In this document: in pieces, positions 8,070 to 16,799 of the stretch
Layout of the letters: every line of letters begins with the position of its first letter
Numbering within the stretch: position 1 is the first letter of the stretch
Assembly: GCF_042683125.1 (NCBI RefSeq)
Contig: NZ_JBHUIY010000001.1
Span: 124,001-188,000, forward strand
DNA length: 64,000 nucleotides
Direction: 5' to 3'
Origin: Phaeospirillum tilakii
GTDB lineage: Bacteria > Pseudomonadota > Alphaproteobacteria > Rhodospirillales > Magnetospirillaceae
Notes under the pieces: generated by a model
Databases searched by the model: none
Seen by the model: only the letters and a program-made list of their open reading frames with translations
What the model was told of the DNA's origin: nothing
Position numbers and translations under genes: made by a program

Positions 8070-8405
8070 CGGTTTTTCTCTCTTGATGAAGGCGTGAGCG
8101 GGCCAGGCGCCGTAATGCCACCCCGATCGACATAAGTTAAGGAGGGAATGGCGTCTTCGCAAGAGAATGTGGAGGCGCCAAGTTGTCCGTCCCGAAAAAT
8201 ATCCAGATCAGAGAATCTCGCGAAGTTTGTTTTCTAATTTTAAGGTTTTAATGCAAATTCGATGGGGAAGATCAAACAGCGCCCGATACTTTATGATCGA
8301 CGGGAGAGGGAAAGGTCCCGCCAGGGTTGCAGTCTCTTCGGGTCTCGACCTGATTTTTCCTCCCCCCGGCGCGGCGGCCGGGGGGAAGCCCTTGGCCGGC
8401 GGGGG
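8070..8405. other. 336-bp intergenic region upstream of the NYN gene
   Basis: The middle (8130-8290) is AT-richer than its surroundings. On the minus strand, TTGCGA and TAACTT are separated by 17 bp upstream of the NYN start, a possible promoter. On the plus strand there is a 29-codon frame at 8148-8237 with GGAGG only 2 bp before its ATG, too close to be convincing. The right end (8360-8400) is GC-rich and hairpin-prone and follows the amidase stop, so it may end that transcript. Confidence 0.4.
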
Positions 8406-9584
8406 TCAGAGCGCGGCGGCGATGCGGCGGGCGGCGGCGAGCAGCAATCCGTCGCCGCCGCGCGGCCCGATCAGCGACAGGCCGAGCGGCCGACCCTCGA
8501 CCTGACACAGCGGCAGGCTGATCTGCGGCACGCCGGCCATCGCCGCGATGCTGGTCAGGCTGATGATGCGCGAGCGGATCTCCCACATCACCGAGCGGGG
8601 CGAATGGACCGGCGGCGCGGTGACCGGGGTGGTCGGCAGCACCAGCACGGCGTGGCCGTCGAGCGCCTCCTGCACCCAGCGCCGCGCCCGCAGGCGGAAG
8701 CCCCGGGCGGCGGACAGGCTGGTCTTGCTGACCCGGGCGCCGCGCAGCAGATTGTCGGCCACCTCGAAGCCGAAGCGGGGATTGGAGCGGTTGATCCAGT
8801 CGCCGAAGGTTTCCCACGCCTCGTGGCCCTGAATCGCGTTCTGCGGCTCGACCCATTCGGCCAGCGGCACCTGGGAAAAATGGGTGCCGCGCTTGACCGG
8901 GGCGACGGCGTCGGCGATCAGCGGCAGCGCCGCCTCGATCGCGTCGGCCACCGCCGGATCGGAGGCTTCGAGCGCGTCCTCCAGCACCACGGCGCGGTCG
9001 GGCCGCTGGGTCGGCGGCTTCTTGCGCAGCAGCACCTCGCCCATCCGCGCCAGATGGTCGGCGCTGTCGGCCAGCAGGCCGACGGTGTCGAAGGTGCCGG
9101 ACTGGCCGATCACCCCCTCCATCGGAATCGCGCCGAGGGTCGGGCGCAGCCCCCACACCCCACAGAACGAGGCCGGCACCCGGGTCGAGCCGGCGGTGTC
9201 GGTGCCCAGCGCGAGGTTGGCGAGGCCGCCGGCCACCGCCACCGCCGAGCCGCTCGACGAGCCGCCGGGGACATGGCCGGGGGCGCGCGGGTTTTCCGGG
9301 GTGCCGTAATGGGAATTGTCGCCGAAGATGCCGCGGGTCAGCTCGTCGGTGTGGGTCTTGCCGACCAGCCGGGCGCCGGATTCGAGCAGGCGGGTCACCG
9401 CCCAGGCGGTGGCGCGGGCCGGCTCGGCCAGCCGCCGCCAGTCGGGGTTGCCGGCGCCGGTGACATAGCCGGCGATGTCGAACACGTCCTTGGCGGCGAA
9501 CGTCAGCCCGGCCAGCGGTCCGTCGCCGGTCCCGTCGATATAGACGTCGCCGCCGAGGGTGAAGGCATTGTACGGATCGTGCAC
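8406..9584 (-). CDS. Amidase-signature hydrolase resembling plant AMI1
   Basis: 392 residues, shorter than GatA. The Ser-cisSer-Lys triad is visible: Lys32 in GLTFAAKDVFD, the cis-serine (about Ser109) in PGGSSSGSA, and the nucleophile Ser133 in GTDTAGSTRVPAS. The stretch DVFDIAGYVTGAGNPDW is very like that of AMI1, the indole-3-acetamide hydrolase of plants. An aryl-acetamide or other small amide is therefore a plausible substrate, though unproven. The start is the GTG at 9584, which follows AAGGGGG at good spacing. It stands alone, divergent from the ABC exporter. Confidence 0.88.
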   Translation of the reverse strand: MHDPYNAFTLGGDVYIDGTGDGPLAGLTFAAKDVFDIAGYVTGAGNPDWRRLAEPARATAWAVTRLLESGARLVGKTHTDELTRGIFGDNSHYGTPENPRAPGHVPGGSSSGSAVAVAGGLANLALGTDTAGSTRVPASFCGVWGLRPTLGAIPMEGVIGQSGTFDTVGLLADSADHLARMGEVLLRKKPPTQRPDRAVVLEDALEASDPAVADAIEAALPLIADAVAPVKRGTHFSQVPLAEWVEPQNAIQGHEAWETFGDWINRSNPRFGFEVADNLLRGARVSKTSLSAARGFRLRARRWVQEALDGHAVLVLPTTPVTAPPVHSPRSVMWEIRSRIISLTSIAAMAGVPQISLPLCQVEGRPLGLSLIGPRGGDGLLLAAARRIAAAL

Positions 9585-9841
9585 GGCGGCCCCCTTGTCC
9601 CCGAAAAAAACCAACGCAATCAACCGGAACGATAGCCGTAAAGCCCGCCCGCGGTCCAGCGGAATGGCGGGGCGGCCGGGGCCGGGGCGGGGAACGGCGG
9701 CGCGGGGCGGCGGCGGTGGCGGCGCCGATCGGCCAAACCGCTGAAAAAAGCCGGGTCGGCGACACCGGCCGGGCTTTACCGCCTCCCCATCCTTATGGAA
9801 CAGTGCCGCTTTCCATCGGGGGGAAAGGGGCCGCACGGCCG
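9585..9841. other. Divergent intergenic region between amidase and ABC exporter
   Basis: It should hold promoters for both genes. I see an A-rich stretch just upstream of the amidase start and a GC-rich block at about 9660-9740. An imperfect AAAGCC/GGCTTT inverted repeat at 9746-9778 is the only structure I can point to. No operator is convincing. Confidence 0.3.
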
Positions 9842-10792
9842 ATGATCACTATCCGTAACCTGACACATGTCTATCCCGGCAGTCGCAAGACCGCCGCCCG
9901 GGTCGCGGTGGCCGACCTCTCGCTCGACGTGGGCGAGGGCGAGTTCGCCATCCTGTCCGGGCCGAACGGCAGCGGAAAATCGACCCTGTTCCGCATCCTG
10001 TGCGGGCTGGCCCGGCCGAGCGGCGGCTCGGTGCGGATCGCCGGCTTCGACCTCGCGCGCGAGCCGGCGGCGGTGCGCGGGGTGCTGGGCGTGGTGTTCC
10101 AGAGCCCGGCGCTCGACAAGCATCTGACCGTGGCCGAGAATCTGGCGATTCAGGCCGATCTGTACGGCATCGGCGCCGACGTCTTTCCGGCCCGGCGCGA
10201 TCAGGCCCTCGGCTGGACCGACCTCGGCGGACGGTTGGACAGCCGGGTGGAAACCCTGTCGGGCGGTCTCGCCCGCCAGGTCGAACTGGCCAAGGTGCTG
10301 ATGACCGAGCCCCGGGTGATCCTGCTCGACGAGCCGACCACCGGGCTCGATCCGGTGTCGCGGCGCAACTTCCTTGGTGCGCTGCGCGCGTTGCAGCGGC
10401 GCCGGGGCCTGACCGTGCTGATGACCAGCCATGTCTTTTCGGAGGCCGAGGAGGTCGATCGGGTGGCGATTTTGCGCGAAGGTAGACTGCTGGCCTATGA
10501 CACTCCCCAGGCGCTCCGGGCTATGATCGGAACCGAGATGGTGGTGATCCAGGCTCGCGACGCCGTCGCCTTGGCGGCCCGGCTCGAGCGCGACCTGGAT
10601 CTGCGCACCGCGGTGGTCGGCGACGAGGTGCGGCTGGCCGAGACCGAAAACGGCAAGAGTCTGCCGATTCTCGAACGCATCCTCGACGGTTACCGGTCCG
10701 ACCTGCGCGCGATCGCGATCAAGCAGCCCGGACTCGACGACGTGTTCGTCCGTATTACCGGCAAGGCGCCCGGCGAGCGGGGGACGGAATGA
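9842..10792 (+). CDS. ABC-2-type exporter, ATP-binding protein
   Basis: 316 residues. The Walker A motif GPNGSGKST spans residues 40-48, the signature is LSGGLARQVELAKVL, and Walker B is VILLDEPTTGLDP followed by TSHVFSEAEEVD. The C-terminal 90 residues form the extra domain common in drug- or polysaccharide-type exporters. With the downstream permease it should power export of an unknown substrate across the inner membrane. The ATG at 9842 matches the usual MITIRNLTHVYPG start. The permease gene follows 103 bp later on the same strand. Confidence 0.92.
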   Translation: MITIRNLTHVYPGSRKTAARVAVADLSLDVGEGEFAILSGPNGSGKSTLFRILCGLARPSGGSVRIAGFDLAREPAAVRGVLGVVFQSPALDKHLTVAENLAIQADLYGIGADVFPARRDQALGWTDLGGRLDSRVETLSGGLARQVELAKVLMTEPRVILLDEPTTGLDPVSRRNFLGALRALQRRRGLTVLMTSHVFSEAEEVDRVAILREGRLLAYDTPQALRAMIGTEMVVIQARDAVALAARLERDLDLRTAVVGDEVRLAETENGKSLPILERILDGYRSDLRAIAIKQPGLDDVFVRITGKAPGERGTE

Positions 10793-10895
10793 AGCTTCCG
10801 TCCCGCCCGGCGGGTTCGCATCTGCTCCCCCTGATGTCGTCCAGGCTGCCCGGGTCCGCCTGATCGTCCCCCCCCTCCGACCCCGACAAGGATCC

Positions 10896-11711
10896 ATGAT
10901 GAGTACCCTTGCCCGCGTTTCCCTGTCGCTGGCCCGCCGCGAGATGGTGCGGTTCTTCCGCCAGCCGCAGCGGGTCATCGGCACCGTGGCGCAGCCGCTG
11001 CTGTTCTGGCTGTTTCTCGGCTTCGGCTTCGGCGGCTCGTTCCACCCCCCGGGGATGGAGACGGTCAGCTACCTGGAATATTTCTATCCAGGCGTGATGC
11101 TGATGCTGATGCTGTTCTCGGCGGTGTTCTCGACCATCACCGTGATCGAGGACCGCGACGCCGGCTTCCTGCAGGGGGTGCTGGTGGCGCCGGTGTCCCG
11201 GCTGGCGATCGTGCTCGGCAAGGTCGCCGGGGCGACCGCGATCGCGCTGCTGCAAACCCTGATCTTCCTGATCGCCGCGCCGGTGCTCGGGCTGGTGGTC
11301 AATCCGGCCAGCCTCGGGCTGGTGCTGGGGGGGCTGGTGCTGGCCGGGATCGGCTTCTCGACGCTCGGCTTCCTGCTGGCCTGGGGGATGCGCTCGACCG
11401 CCGCGTTCCACGCGGTGATGATGGTGTTCCTGATGCCGCTGTGGATGCTGTCGGGCGCACTGTTCCCGCTCGACACCGTGCCGGTGGTGATGAAGGCGGT
11501 GATGCTGGCCAATCCGGTCAGCCACGCCCTGGTGATCATCCGCGCGCCGTTCTACACCGAGGCCTCGCAGTTGCTGCGCGACGGCCATTACCTGCTGTCG
11601 CTGGCGGTGTCGGTGGCCTGGGCGGCGGGCGGGCTGGCGCTGGCGCTGGTGCGGGTCAACCGCACCGAGACCGGGCTGGCGCCGGAGCGGGTGGTGCCCG
11701 AGCGGGGTTGA
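10896..11711 (+). CDS. ABC-2-type exporter, permease
   Basis: 271 residues with six predicted membrane helices and the ABC-2 pattern: a cytoplasmic N-terminal amphipathic stretch (REMVRFFRQPQRVIGTVAQP), then VIEDRDAGFLQGVLVAPVSR between the second and third helices. ACAAGGATCC precedes the ATG pair at 10896/10899. It is the membrane partner of the ATPase just upstream; the pair resembles NodIJ- and YadGH-like exporters, but the substrate cannot be read from sequence. Confidence 0.9.
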   Translation: MMSTLARVSLSLARREMVRFFRQPQRVIGTVAQPLLFWLFLGFGFGGSFHPPGMETVSYLEYFYPGVMLMLMLFSAVFSTITVIEDRDAGFLQGVLVAPVSRLAIVLGKVAGATAIALLQTLIFLIAAPVLGLVVNPASLGLVLGGLVLAGIGFSTLGFLLAWGMRSTAAFHAVMMVFLMPLWMLSGALFPLDTVPVVMKAVMLANPVSHALVIIRAPFYTEASQLLRDGHYLLSLAVSVAWAAGGLALALVRVNRTETGLAPERVVPERG

Positions 11712-11719
11712 CGCGACGG

Positions 11720-11741
11720 GGGAGGGGAAAAGCCCCCTCCC
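11720..11741. terminator. Bidirectional hairpin between convergent genes
   Basis: GGGAGGGG at 11720-11727 pairs with CCCCTCCC at 11734-11741 across a 6-base loop starting AAAA. It lies between the permease stop and the stop of the leftward 505-residue protein, so it can act on both strands. No strong U-run follows. Confidence 0.55.
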
Positions 11742-11754
11742 GCCGCCGGTTCTG

Positions 11755-13272
11755 TCACGCGGGCGGCAGCTTGAGCCACACCACCCGGTCGGGGATCAGG
11801 TCTTCGTAAGCGGGGCCGGCCTTGGTCCGTGGATTGAGGTAGGCCCGGTAGCCGATCATCATCGGCTGGTCGAGCGGGATGGACCGGATCGGGCTTCCCT
11901 TGATCTGATCGGCCAGTTCTTCCGGGAGATCGCGGCTGGGGACGGTGACGAAACTCCCCTCCGGCGCGTCGGTCGGGGCGTTGCGCAGTGCCTTGACCGC
12001 GTAGAGATAGGGCGCCATCGGGTCGTTTTCGCCCAGATAGGGCGCCGCGGTGCCGGTGAAGCTGTGGCTGTTGGCGCCGGCGACGCCGTTCCACACCGGA
12101 TTGGTGCCGTCGCCGAACAGGAACGGCCCGCATTCGGGATCGCGCCCCAGGATCCAGTCGCCATAGACCCCGAAATTGGAATAGGTGGCCAGTCCGGTGG
12201 CGGCGTGGTTGACGCCGAACACCACCGCGATCTCGTCCTCGGCCAGGGTGAAATTGGCGGGCGCCCCGTCGAGCGCGGTGCGCAGATAGGGGGTGTCGGA
12301 GCCCTCGCCGGCGACGAATTGGTGGAAGGTGGGCGAGGCGCGGTTGGTCTCGCTCAGCACCTCCCGCGAATCGAGGAACCAGCGGATCGAGCCGTACACC
12401 CGGGCCTCGACGTGGGGGATCGCGTCGAGGATCGCCTGTTGCAGCCGGTCGAGTCCGGCGGTCAGGCCGGGCACCCGGCTTTCCTCGGGCTGGTCCCGGC
12501 GCTGGCGCGGTGCCGGGGTCTCATAGGGCTTTAACGGGGTGAGGGGCGTGGACGGCGTGACCCGCCACACATGGGCATAATCGTCGGTGTGGAGGTAGTG
12601 ATGTTTGACCCACCCGTCCTCGATTTTCTCTTTCCGGTCGTCGCCCTCGGCGAAATTGGCGTTACGGACCAGGATCGTCAGGGAATCGCCGATTTCCCCC
12701 GGGGTGACCCCGGCCATCCGGACCAGTTCGGACGGGATGACGACGACATTGATCATCTCGTCCGGGTACCTCGCGTTCCGGGCGGCCGCGATGATGCGGT
12801 CCGCCAGCCCCTGGTCGGCGGCGAAAATCACCAGCGTGTTGGCGGCGAACGGGCCGTCGCTTCCCTCGGTCCCGATCCGGCTCAGGTTCAGCGGATCGCC
12901 GGTCGCAGCGAACACCCAATCGCCCTTCGGCGCCAGACTGTCTTCATGACGCACCCAGACATAGGGGGTGAAGCTGAAATAGTCACAGCGTGGCGGCGTC
13001 CGGCCGAGATAGATCACCGCCTCGTCGGCGCGGAGGTGAAACAGGCCGAAATCCTTGTCGATGTCGTGTTGTTCGGCCCGAGGGCAGGGGACGCGCAGGA
13101 TCTTGTAGGGTTGGCCGGCATTGTTGCCGCCGGCCGAATCCATCTTGTGGCGCCGGACCAGCGCGAACGGGTCGGGCGTGCTGGACGAGCCGGCACGCAC
13201 GGCGAAGCCGTCTTGCTCCAGGCTGTGCCGAAACAGAACAGGTCGGGGGTCGGGGTCTTCGGTCGCCGTCAC
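11755..13272 (-). CDS. 505-residue protein of unknown function
   Basis: I do not recognise this family. No signal peptide or membrane helix is obvious, and the protein is acidic and rich in aromatic residues. Notable segments are RCDYFSFTPYVWVRHED near residue 95, FAADQGLADRIIAAARNARY near residue 150, and IRWFLDSREVLSETN near residue 305. There are few cysteines and no classic nucleotide-binding motif. I chose the GTG at 13272 because GGAGAACGAGC sits just upstream; an ATG at 13347 would give 530 residues. It stands alone between the ABC exporter and a promoter region facing phaR. Confidence 0.75.
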   Translation of the reverse strand: MTATEDPDPRPVLFRHSLEQDGFAVRAGSSSTPDPFALVRRHKMDSAGGNNAGQPYKILRVPCPRAEQHDIDKDFGLFHLRADEAVIYLGRTPPRCDYFSFTPYVWVRHEDSLAPKGDWVFAATGDPLNLSRIGTEGSDGPFAANTLVIFAADQGLADRIIAAARNARYPDEMINVVVIPSELVRMAGVTPGEIGDSLTILVRNANFAEGDDRKEKIEDGWVKHHYLHTDDYAHVWRVTPSTPLTPLKPYETPAPRQRRDQPEESRVPGLTAGLDRLQQAILDAIPHVEARVYGSIRWFLDSREVLSETNRASPTFHQFVAGEGSDTPYLRTALDGAPANFTLAEDEIAVVFGVNHAATGLATYSNFGVYGDWILGRDPECGPFLFGDGTNPVWNGVAGANSHSFTGTAAPYLGENDPMAPYLYAVKALRNAPTDAPEGSFVTVPSRDLPEELADQIKGSPIRSIPLDQPMMIGYRAYLNPRTKAGPAYEDLIPDRVVWLKLPPA

Positions 13273-13585
13273 GCTCGTTCTCCATGGCAGGAATGGTCCG
13301 CGACCGGGTGTCGGCGCGGTCAAGGTGCATGGAAACGATTGGCTCAATACACTTAGCTGTCAATCGGCGCTGGAACACAACCATTGTTGATGGAAAAACG
13401 CCCGGCGGTCGGGCCGGAAGGCGCCAAGGGAATGGGTTCCAAGGGCCTTGCGGCCCTTGGCGGGTGTGGGCGGAGCCCACGTCATCGCGACCGGGGCCGC
13501 TCGACGCGGGGCGGGACGATCTGTTAGGCTGAAACAACCCGTGGGGCAATGAAGCCCCGCCCAGACACGTCGAGATGATCCCGCG
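13273..13585. other. Divergent intergenic region upstream of phaR
   Basis: It contains a type A repeat arm at 13434-13480 and, nearer phaR, a short GGGGC/GCCCC hairpin at about 13541-13560. The bases around 13350-13395 are AT-richer and may hold the promoter of the leftward 505-residue protein. I could not identify a clear phaR promoter. Confidence 0.4.
13434..13480 (-). repeat. Type A intergenic hairpin element (single arm, reverse)
   Basis: GGGTTCC, AAGGGCC...GGCCCTT, GGCGGGT, then GTGGGCGGAGCCCAC: an intact reverse arm, nearly identical to the reverse arms at 44162-44210 and 57076-57121. Confidence 0.8.
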
Positions 13586-14128
13586 ATGCCGGAGACCCAG
13601 ACCGCCGCCAAGGCGCCCGTCACGATCAAGAAATACGCCAATCGTCGGCTCTACAACACCGCGACCAGCAGCTATGTCACGCTCGACCACCTTTGTCGGA
13701 TGGTCAAGGAAGACCAGGATTTCGTGGTTTACGATGCCAAGACCGGCGAGGACATCACCCGGTCGGTGCTGACCCAGATCATCGTCGAGGAGGAAGGCAA
13801 GAACGGCCAGAACCTGCTGCCGATCAGCTTCCTGCGCCAGTTGATCGGCTTCTATGGCGATTCCCTCGGCGGGCTGGTGCCGCGCTACCTCGAATACAGC
13901 ATGCAGACCTTCGCCAAGAACGAGGAGCAGATGCGCGACTACATGCGCAACGCCATCGGCGGCAGCCTGTTCCCGTTCAATGCCTTCGAGGAAATGACCA
14001 AGCAGAACAAGGCGTTCGTCGAATCCGCCTTCAAGATGTTCTCGTCGTTCTTCCCGCCCGCCGGCGCCGAGGCGGCGGCCAAGCCGGCCGACAAGGCGTC
14101 CGAATCCCCCGGGCCGGGCGCCGCCTGA
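13586..14128 (+). CDS. phaR: Polyhydroxyalkanoate synthesis regulator PhaR
   Basis: 180 residues. The N-terminal PHB/PHA accumulation DNA-binding domain is plain: IKKYANRRLYNTATSSYVTL, then DFVVYDAKTGEDITRSVLTQII. PhaR represses phasin and PHA genes and is released when it binds PHA granules, so this organism probably stores polyhydroxyalkanoate. The C-terminus is Ala/Pro-rich and low in complexity. No PHA synthase or phasin gene is in this window. The next gene, a substrate-binding protein, starts 26 bp later and may be read through, though the functions look unrelated. Confidence 0.95.
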   Translation: MPETQTAAKAPVTIKKYANRRLYNTATSSYVTLDHLCRMVKEDQDFVVYDAKTGEDITRSVLTQIIVEEEGKNGQNLLPISFLRQLIGFYGDSLGGLVPRYLEYSMQTFAKNEEQMRDYMRNAIGGSLFPFNAFEEMTKQNKAFVESAFKMFSSFFPPAGAEAAAKPADKASESPGPGAA

Positions 14129-14154
14129 GCCCCCCGCCGGCCGGAGCGGCGGCG

Positions 14155-15852
14155 ATGCGGGCGCGGTGGGGCCGTTCGGGCCTGTTCGCCGGTCTGGCCG
14201 CGCTGATGCTGGGGCTGGCGCCGGCCGCCCCGGGCGTGGCGGCGGAGCCGCCCGCGCCGCACCGGACGTTGACCATCGGCCTGTCGCAGTTCCCGGCCAC
14301 CCTCAACCCGCTGCTGGATTCGATGCTGGCCAAGAGCTACGTCCTGGCCTTCGTCCAGCGGCCGCTGACCGCCTATGATCCGTCCTGGTCGCTGGTCTGC
14401 CTGCTGTGCGAGCGGGTGCCGACGCTGGAGAACGGGCTGGCCCGGCTGGAGCCGCTGCCCGGAGGCGGGCAGGGGATCGCGGTCAGCCTCGCCTTGCGCG
14501 ACGGGCTGCGCTGGGGCGACGGCACCCCGGTCAGCGCCGACGACGTGGTGTTCAGCTGGGAGGTCGGCCGCCACCCCCGCTCCGGCATCGCCGAGGGCGA
14601 GCTGTTCCGCCGCATCACCCGGATCGAGGTGACGGATCCGCGCCATTTCACCCTGCATTTCGACCGGGTCACCTTCGATTACGCCGCGCTGGGCGATCTG
14701 CGGCCGCTGCCGGCCCACATCGAGCGGGCCCGGTTCGAGGCGGCGCCCGAGGAATACCGCGCCCACACCGCCTATGACCGCGACCCGGCCAATCCCGGCC
14801 TGTATGACGGTCCCTACCGCGTCGCCCTGGTCGAGCCGGGCAGCCACATCCTGCTGGTGCGTAACGAATATTGGGCCGGTCCGGCGCCGCAGTTCGACCG
14901 CATCCTGATCCGCGCGGTCGAGAACGGCGCCGCGCTGGAGGCCAACCTGCTGTCGGGCGGGATCGACATGATCGCCGGCGAGCTGGGCCTGTCGCTGCCG
15001 CAGGCGCTGGCGCTGGAGAAGCGGGCCGGCGACCGCTTCACCGTGCTGACCCAGCCCGGTCTGGCCTACGAGCATCTCGACCTCAACCTCGCCAATCCGG
15101 TGCTGGCCGATCCCCGGGTGCGGCGGGCGCTGCTGGCCGGGCTCGATCGCGGGCAACTGACCGAGGCGCTGTTCGATGGCCGCCAGCCGGTCGCCGCCAC
15201 CCTGGTGCCGCCGTCCGACCGCGCCGCGTTCGATCCGGCGGTGCCGGCCCAGCCATTCGATCCGGCCCTGGCCGCCGCGCTGCTTGATCAGGCCGGCTGG
15301 CGCCGGGGCGGGGACGGGCTGCGCCGCGATGGCGGGGGACGGCCGCTGACGCTCGATCTGCTCACCACCGCCGGCGACCACAGCCGCGAACTGGTCGCCC
15401 AGGTGATCCAGGCGCAATGGCGCGATCTCGGCATCACCCTCCGGCTGCGGGTCGAGCCGCCCCGGGTGATGTTCGGCGACACCGTGACCCACCGCCGTTT
15501 TCCGGGGATGGCGATGTTCGCCTGGTTCTCCTCGCCCGAAAGCGTGCCGCGCTCGACCCTGCATTCCGGCATGATTCCCACCGCCGCCAATGGCTGGGCC
15601 GGCCAGAATTATCCCGGCTACGCCGATGCCGAGACCGACCGGCTGATCGAGGCGATCGAGGTCGAACTCGATCCGCTCCGCCGCCGGGCGCTGTGGTCGG
15701 CGCTGCAACGGCGCTATGCCGCCGATCTGCCGGTGCTGCCGCTTTATTTCCGCGCCAACGCCTTCATCCTGCCCAAGGGGATGACGGGGCTGACCCCGAC
15801 CGGCCATCAGGATCCCTCGTCCCTGTGGGTCGAGGACTGGCGGTGGCGATGA
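14155..15852 (+). CDS. Peptide-type ABC importer, substrate-binding protein (family 5)
   Basis: 565 residues with a signal peptide ending near PGVAAE (about residue 30). The SBP family-5 pattern is present: SQFPATLNPLLDSMLAKSYV, FALRDGLRWGDG-like VSLALRDGLRWGDGTPVSAD, and LTFDLLTT-like LTLDLLTTAGDHSRELVAQ. These periplasmic proteins bring oligopeptides, dipeptides or other ligands to a DppBC-like channel. The ATG at 14155 follows GGAG. The stop overlaps the next gene as ATGA, so SBP and both permeases form one operon. Confidence 0.9.
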   Translation: MRARWGRSGLFAGLAALMLGLAPAAPGVAAEPPAPHRTLTIGLSQFPATLNPLLDSMLAKSYVLAFVQRPLTAYDPSWSLVCLLCERVPTLENGLARLEPLPGGGQGIAVSLALRDGLRWGDGTPVSADDVVFSWEVGRHPRSGIAEGELFRRITRIEVTDPRHFTLHFDRVTFDYAALGDLRPLPAHIERARFEAAPEEYRAHTAYDRDPANPGLYDGPYRVALVEPGSHILLVRNEYWAGPAPQFDRILIRAVENGAALEANLLSGGIDMIAGELGLSLPQALALEKRAGDRFTVLTQPGLAYEHLDLNLANPVLADPRVRRALLAGLDRGQLTEALFDGRQPVAATLVPPSDRAAFDPAVPAQPFDPALAAALLDQAGWRRGGDGLRRDGGGRPLTLDLLTTAGDHSRELVAQVIQAQWRDLGITLRLRVEPPRVMFGDTVTHRRFPGMAMFAWFSSPESVPRSTLHSGMIPTAANGWAGQNYPGYADAETDRLIEAIEVELDPLRRRALWSALQRRYAADLPVLPLYFRANAFILPKGMTGLTPTGHQDPSSLWVEDWRWR

Positions 15853-16799
15853 GCCGGGCGATCCTGCTCCGCCTCGGCCAGTCGCTGCTGGTGCTGCTGG
15901 CGATGTCGCTGCTGATCCACGCCTTGATGGGGCTGATGCCGGGTGATCCGATCGATCTGATGATCGCCGGCGATCCCCGCCTCACCGCCGATGACGCGGC
16001 GCGGCTGAAGGCGCTGTACGGGCTCGACCGGCCGTGGGGCGAGCGCTGGCTGCGCTGGCTGGCCCAGGCGGTGCAGGGCGAGTTCGGCTATTCCCGCCTC
16101 TACGGCCTGCCGGTGGCGGCGGCGCTGCTGCCGGCGCTCGGCCACACCCTGCAATTGATGGGGGCGGCGCTGACCCTGTCGCTGGCGGTGGCGCTGCCGC
16201 TCGGCATCCTCGCCGCCCGCCGCCCGGGCGGCCTGCTCGACGGCGCCGCCACCCTGCTGGCGCTCGGCTCGGTGTCGGTGCCGGTGTTCTGGTCGGGGCT
16301 GATGCTGGCCGCCTTGTTCGCGGTGACGCTGGGCTGGCTGCCGGCCGGCGGGCTCGGCGCGCTCGACGGCGGGGTGGGCGACCGGCTGCGCCACCTGGTC
16401 CTGCCCGCCACCGCGCTGGCCCTGGCCGGGGTCGGGCCGTTGCTGCGCCATCTCCGCGCCGCTTTGCTGCTGGAGGCCGGGCGGGATTATCTGCGCACCG
16501 CCCGGGCCAAGGGCTGCGGGCCATGGCGGGTGCTGCTGGTCCATCAATTGCGCAACGCCCTGCTGCCGGTGGTGACGCTGGTGGCGCTGGAGATCGGCGG
16601 GCTGCTGTCGGGGGCGCTGGTGACCGAGACGGTGTTCGCCTGGCCGGGGATGGGGCGGCTGATCTACGATGCGGTGATGGGCAACGATTTCAACCTCGCC
16701 CTGTCGGGGCTGCTGCTGGCCACCGCCACCACCCTGGCCGGGTCGGTGCTGGCCGATCTGGCCTATGCCCGGCTCGACCCCCGGATGCGGCGGCGATGA
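15849..16799 (+). CDS. Peptide-type ABC importer, permease 1 (DppB/OppB-like)
   Basis: 316 residues with the DppB layout: an N-terminal helix, MPGDPIDLMIAGDPRLTADD in the external loop, and five further helices. The ATPase-contact loop is DYLRTARAKGCGPWRVLLVHQLRNALLP. The pore probably works with the permease encoded next, whose ATG overlaps this stop. The C-terminal DPRMRRR follows the common LADPRLR-type ending of this family. Confidence 0.92.
   Translation: MSRAILLRLGQSLLVLLAMSLLIHALMGLMPGDPIDLMIAGDPRLTADDAARLKALYGLDRPWGERWLRWLAQAVQGEFGYSRLYGLPVAAALLPALGHTLQLMGAALTLSLAVALPLGILAARRPGGLLDGAATLLALGSVSVPVFWSGLMLAALFAVTLGWLPAGGLGALDGGVGDRLRHLVLPATALALAGVGPLLRHLRAALLLEAGRDYLRTARAKGCGPWRVLLVHQLRNALLPVVTLVALEIGGLLSGALVTETVFAWPGMGRLIYDAVMGNDFNLALSGLLLATATTLAGSVLADLAYARLDPRMRRR

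Noticed and set aside
8148..8237. 29-codon frame with GGAGG upstream
   Set aside because: GGAGG is only 2 bp from the ATG, the frame is short, and the region is the likely promoter of the NYN gene.
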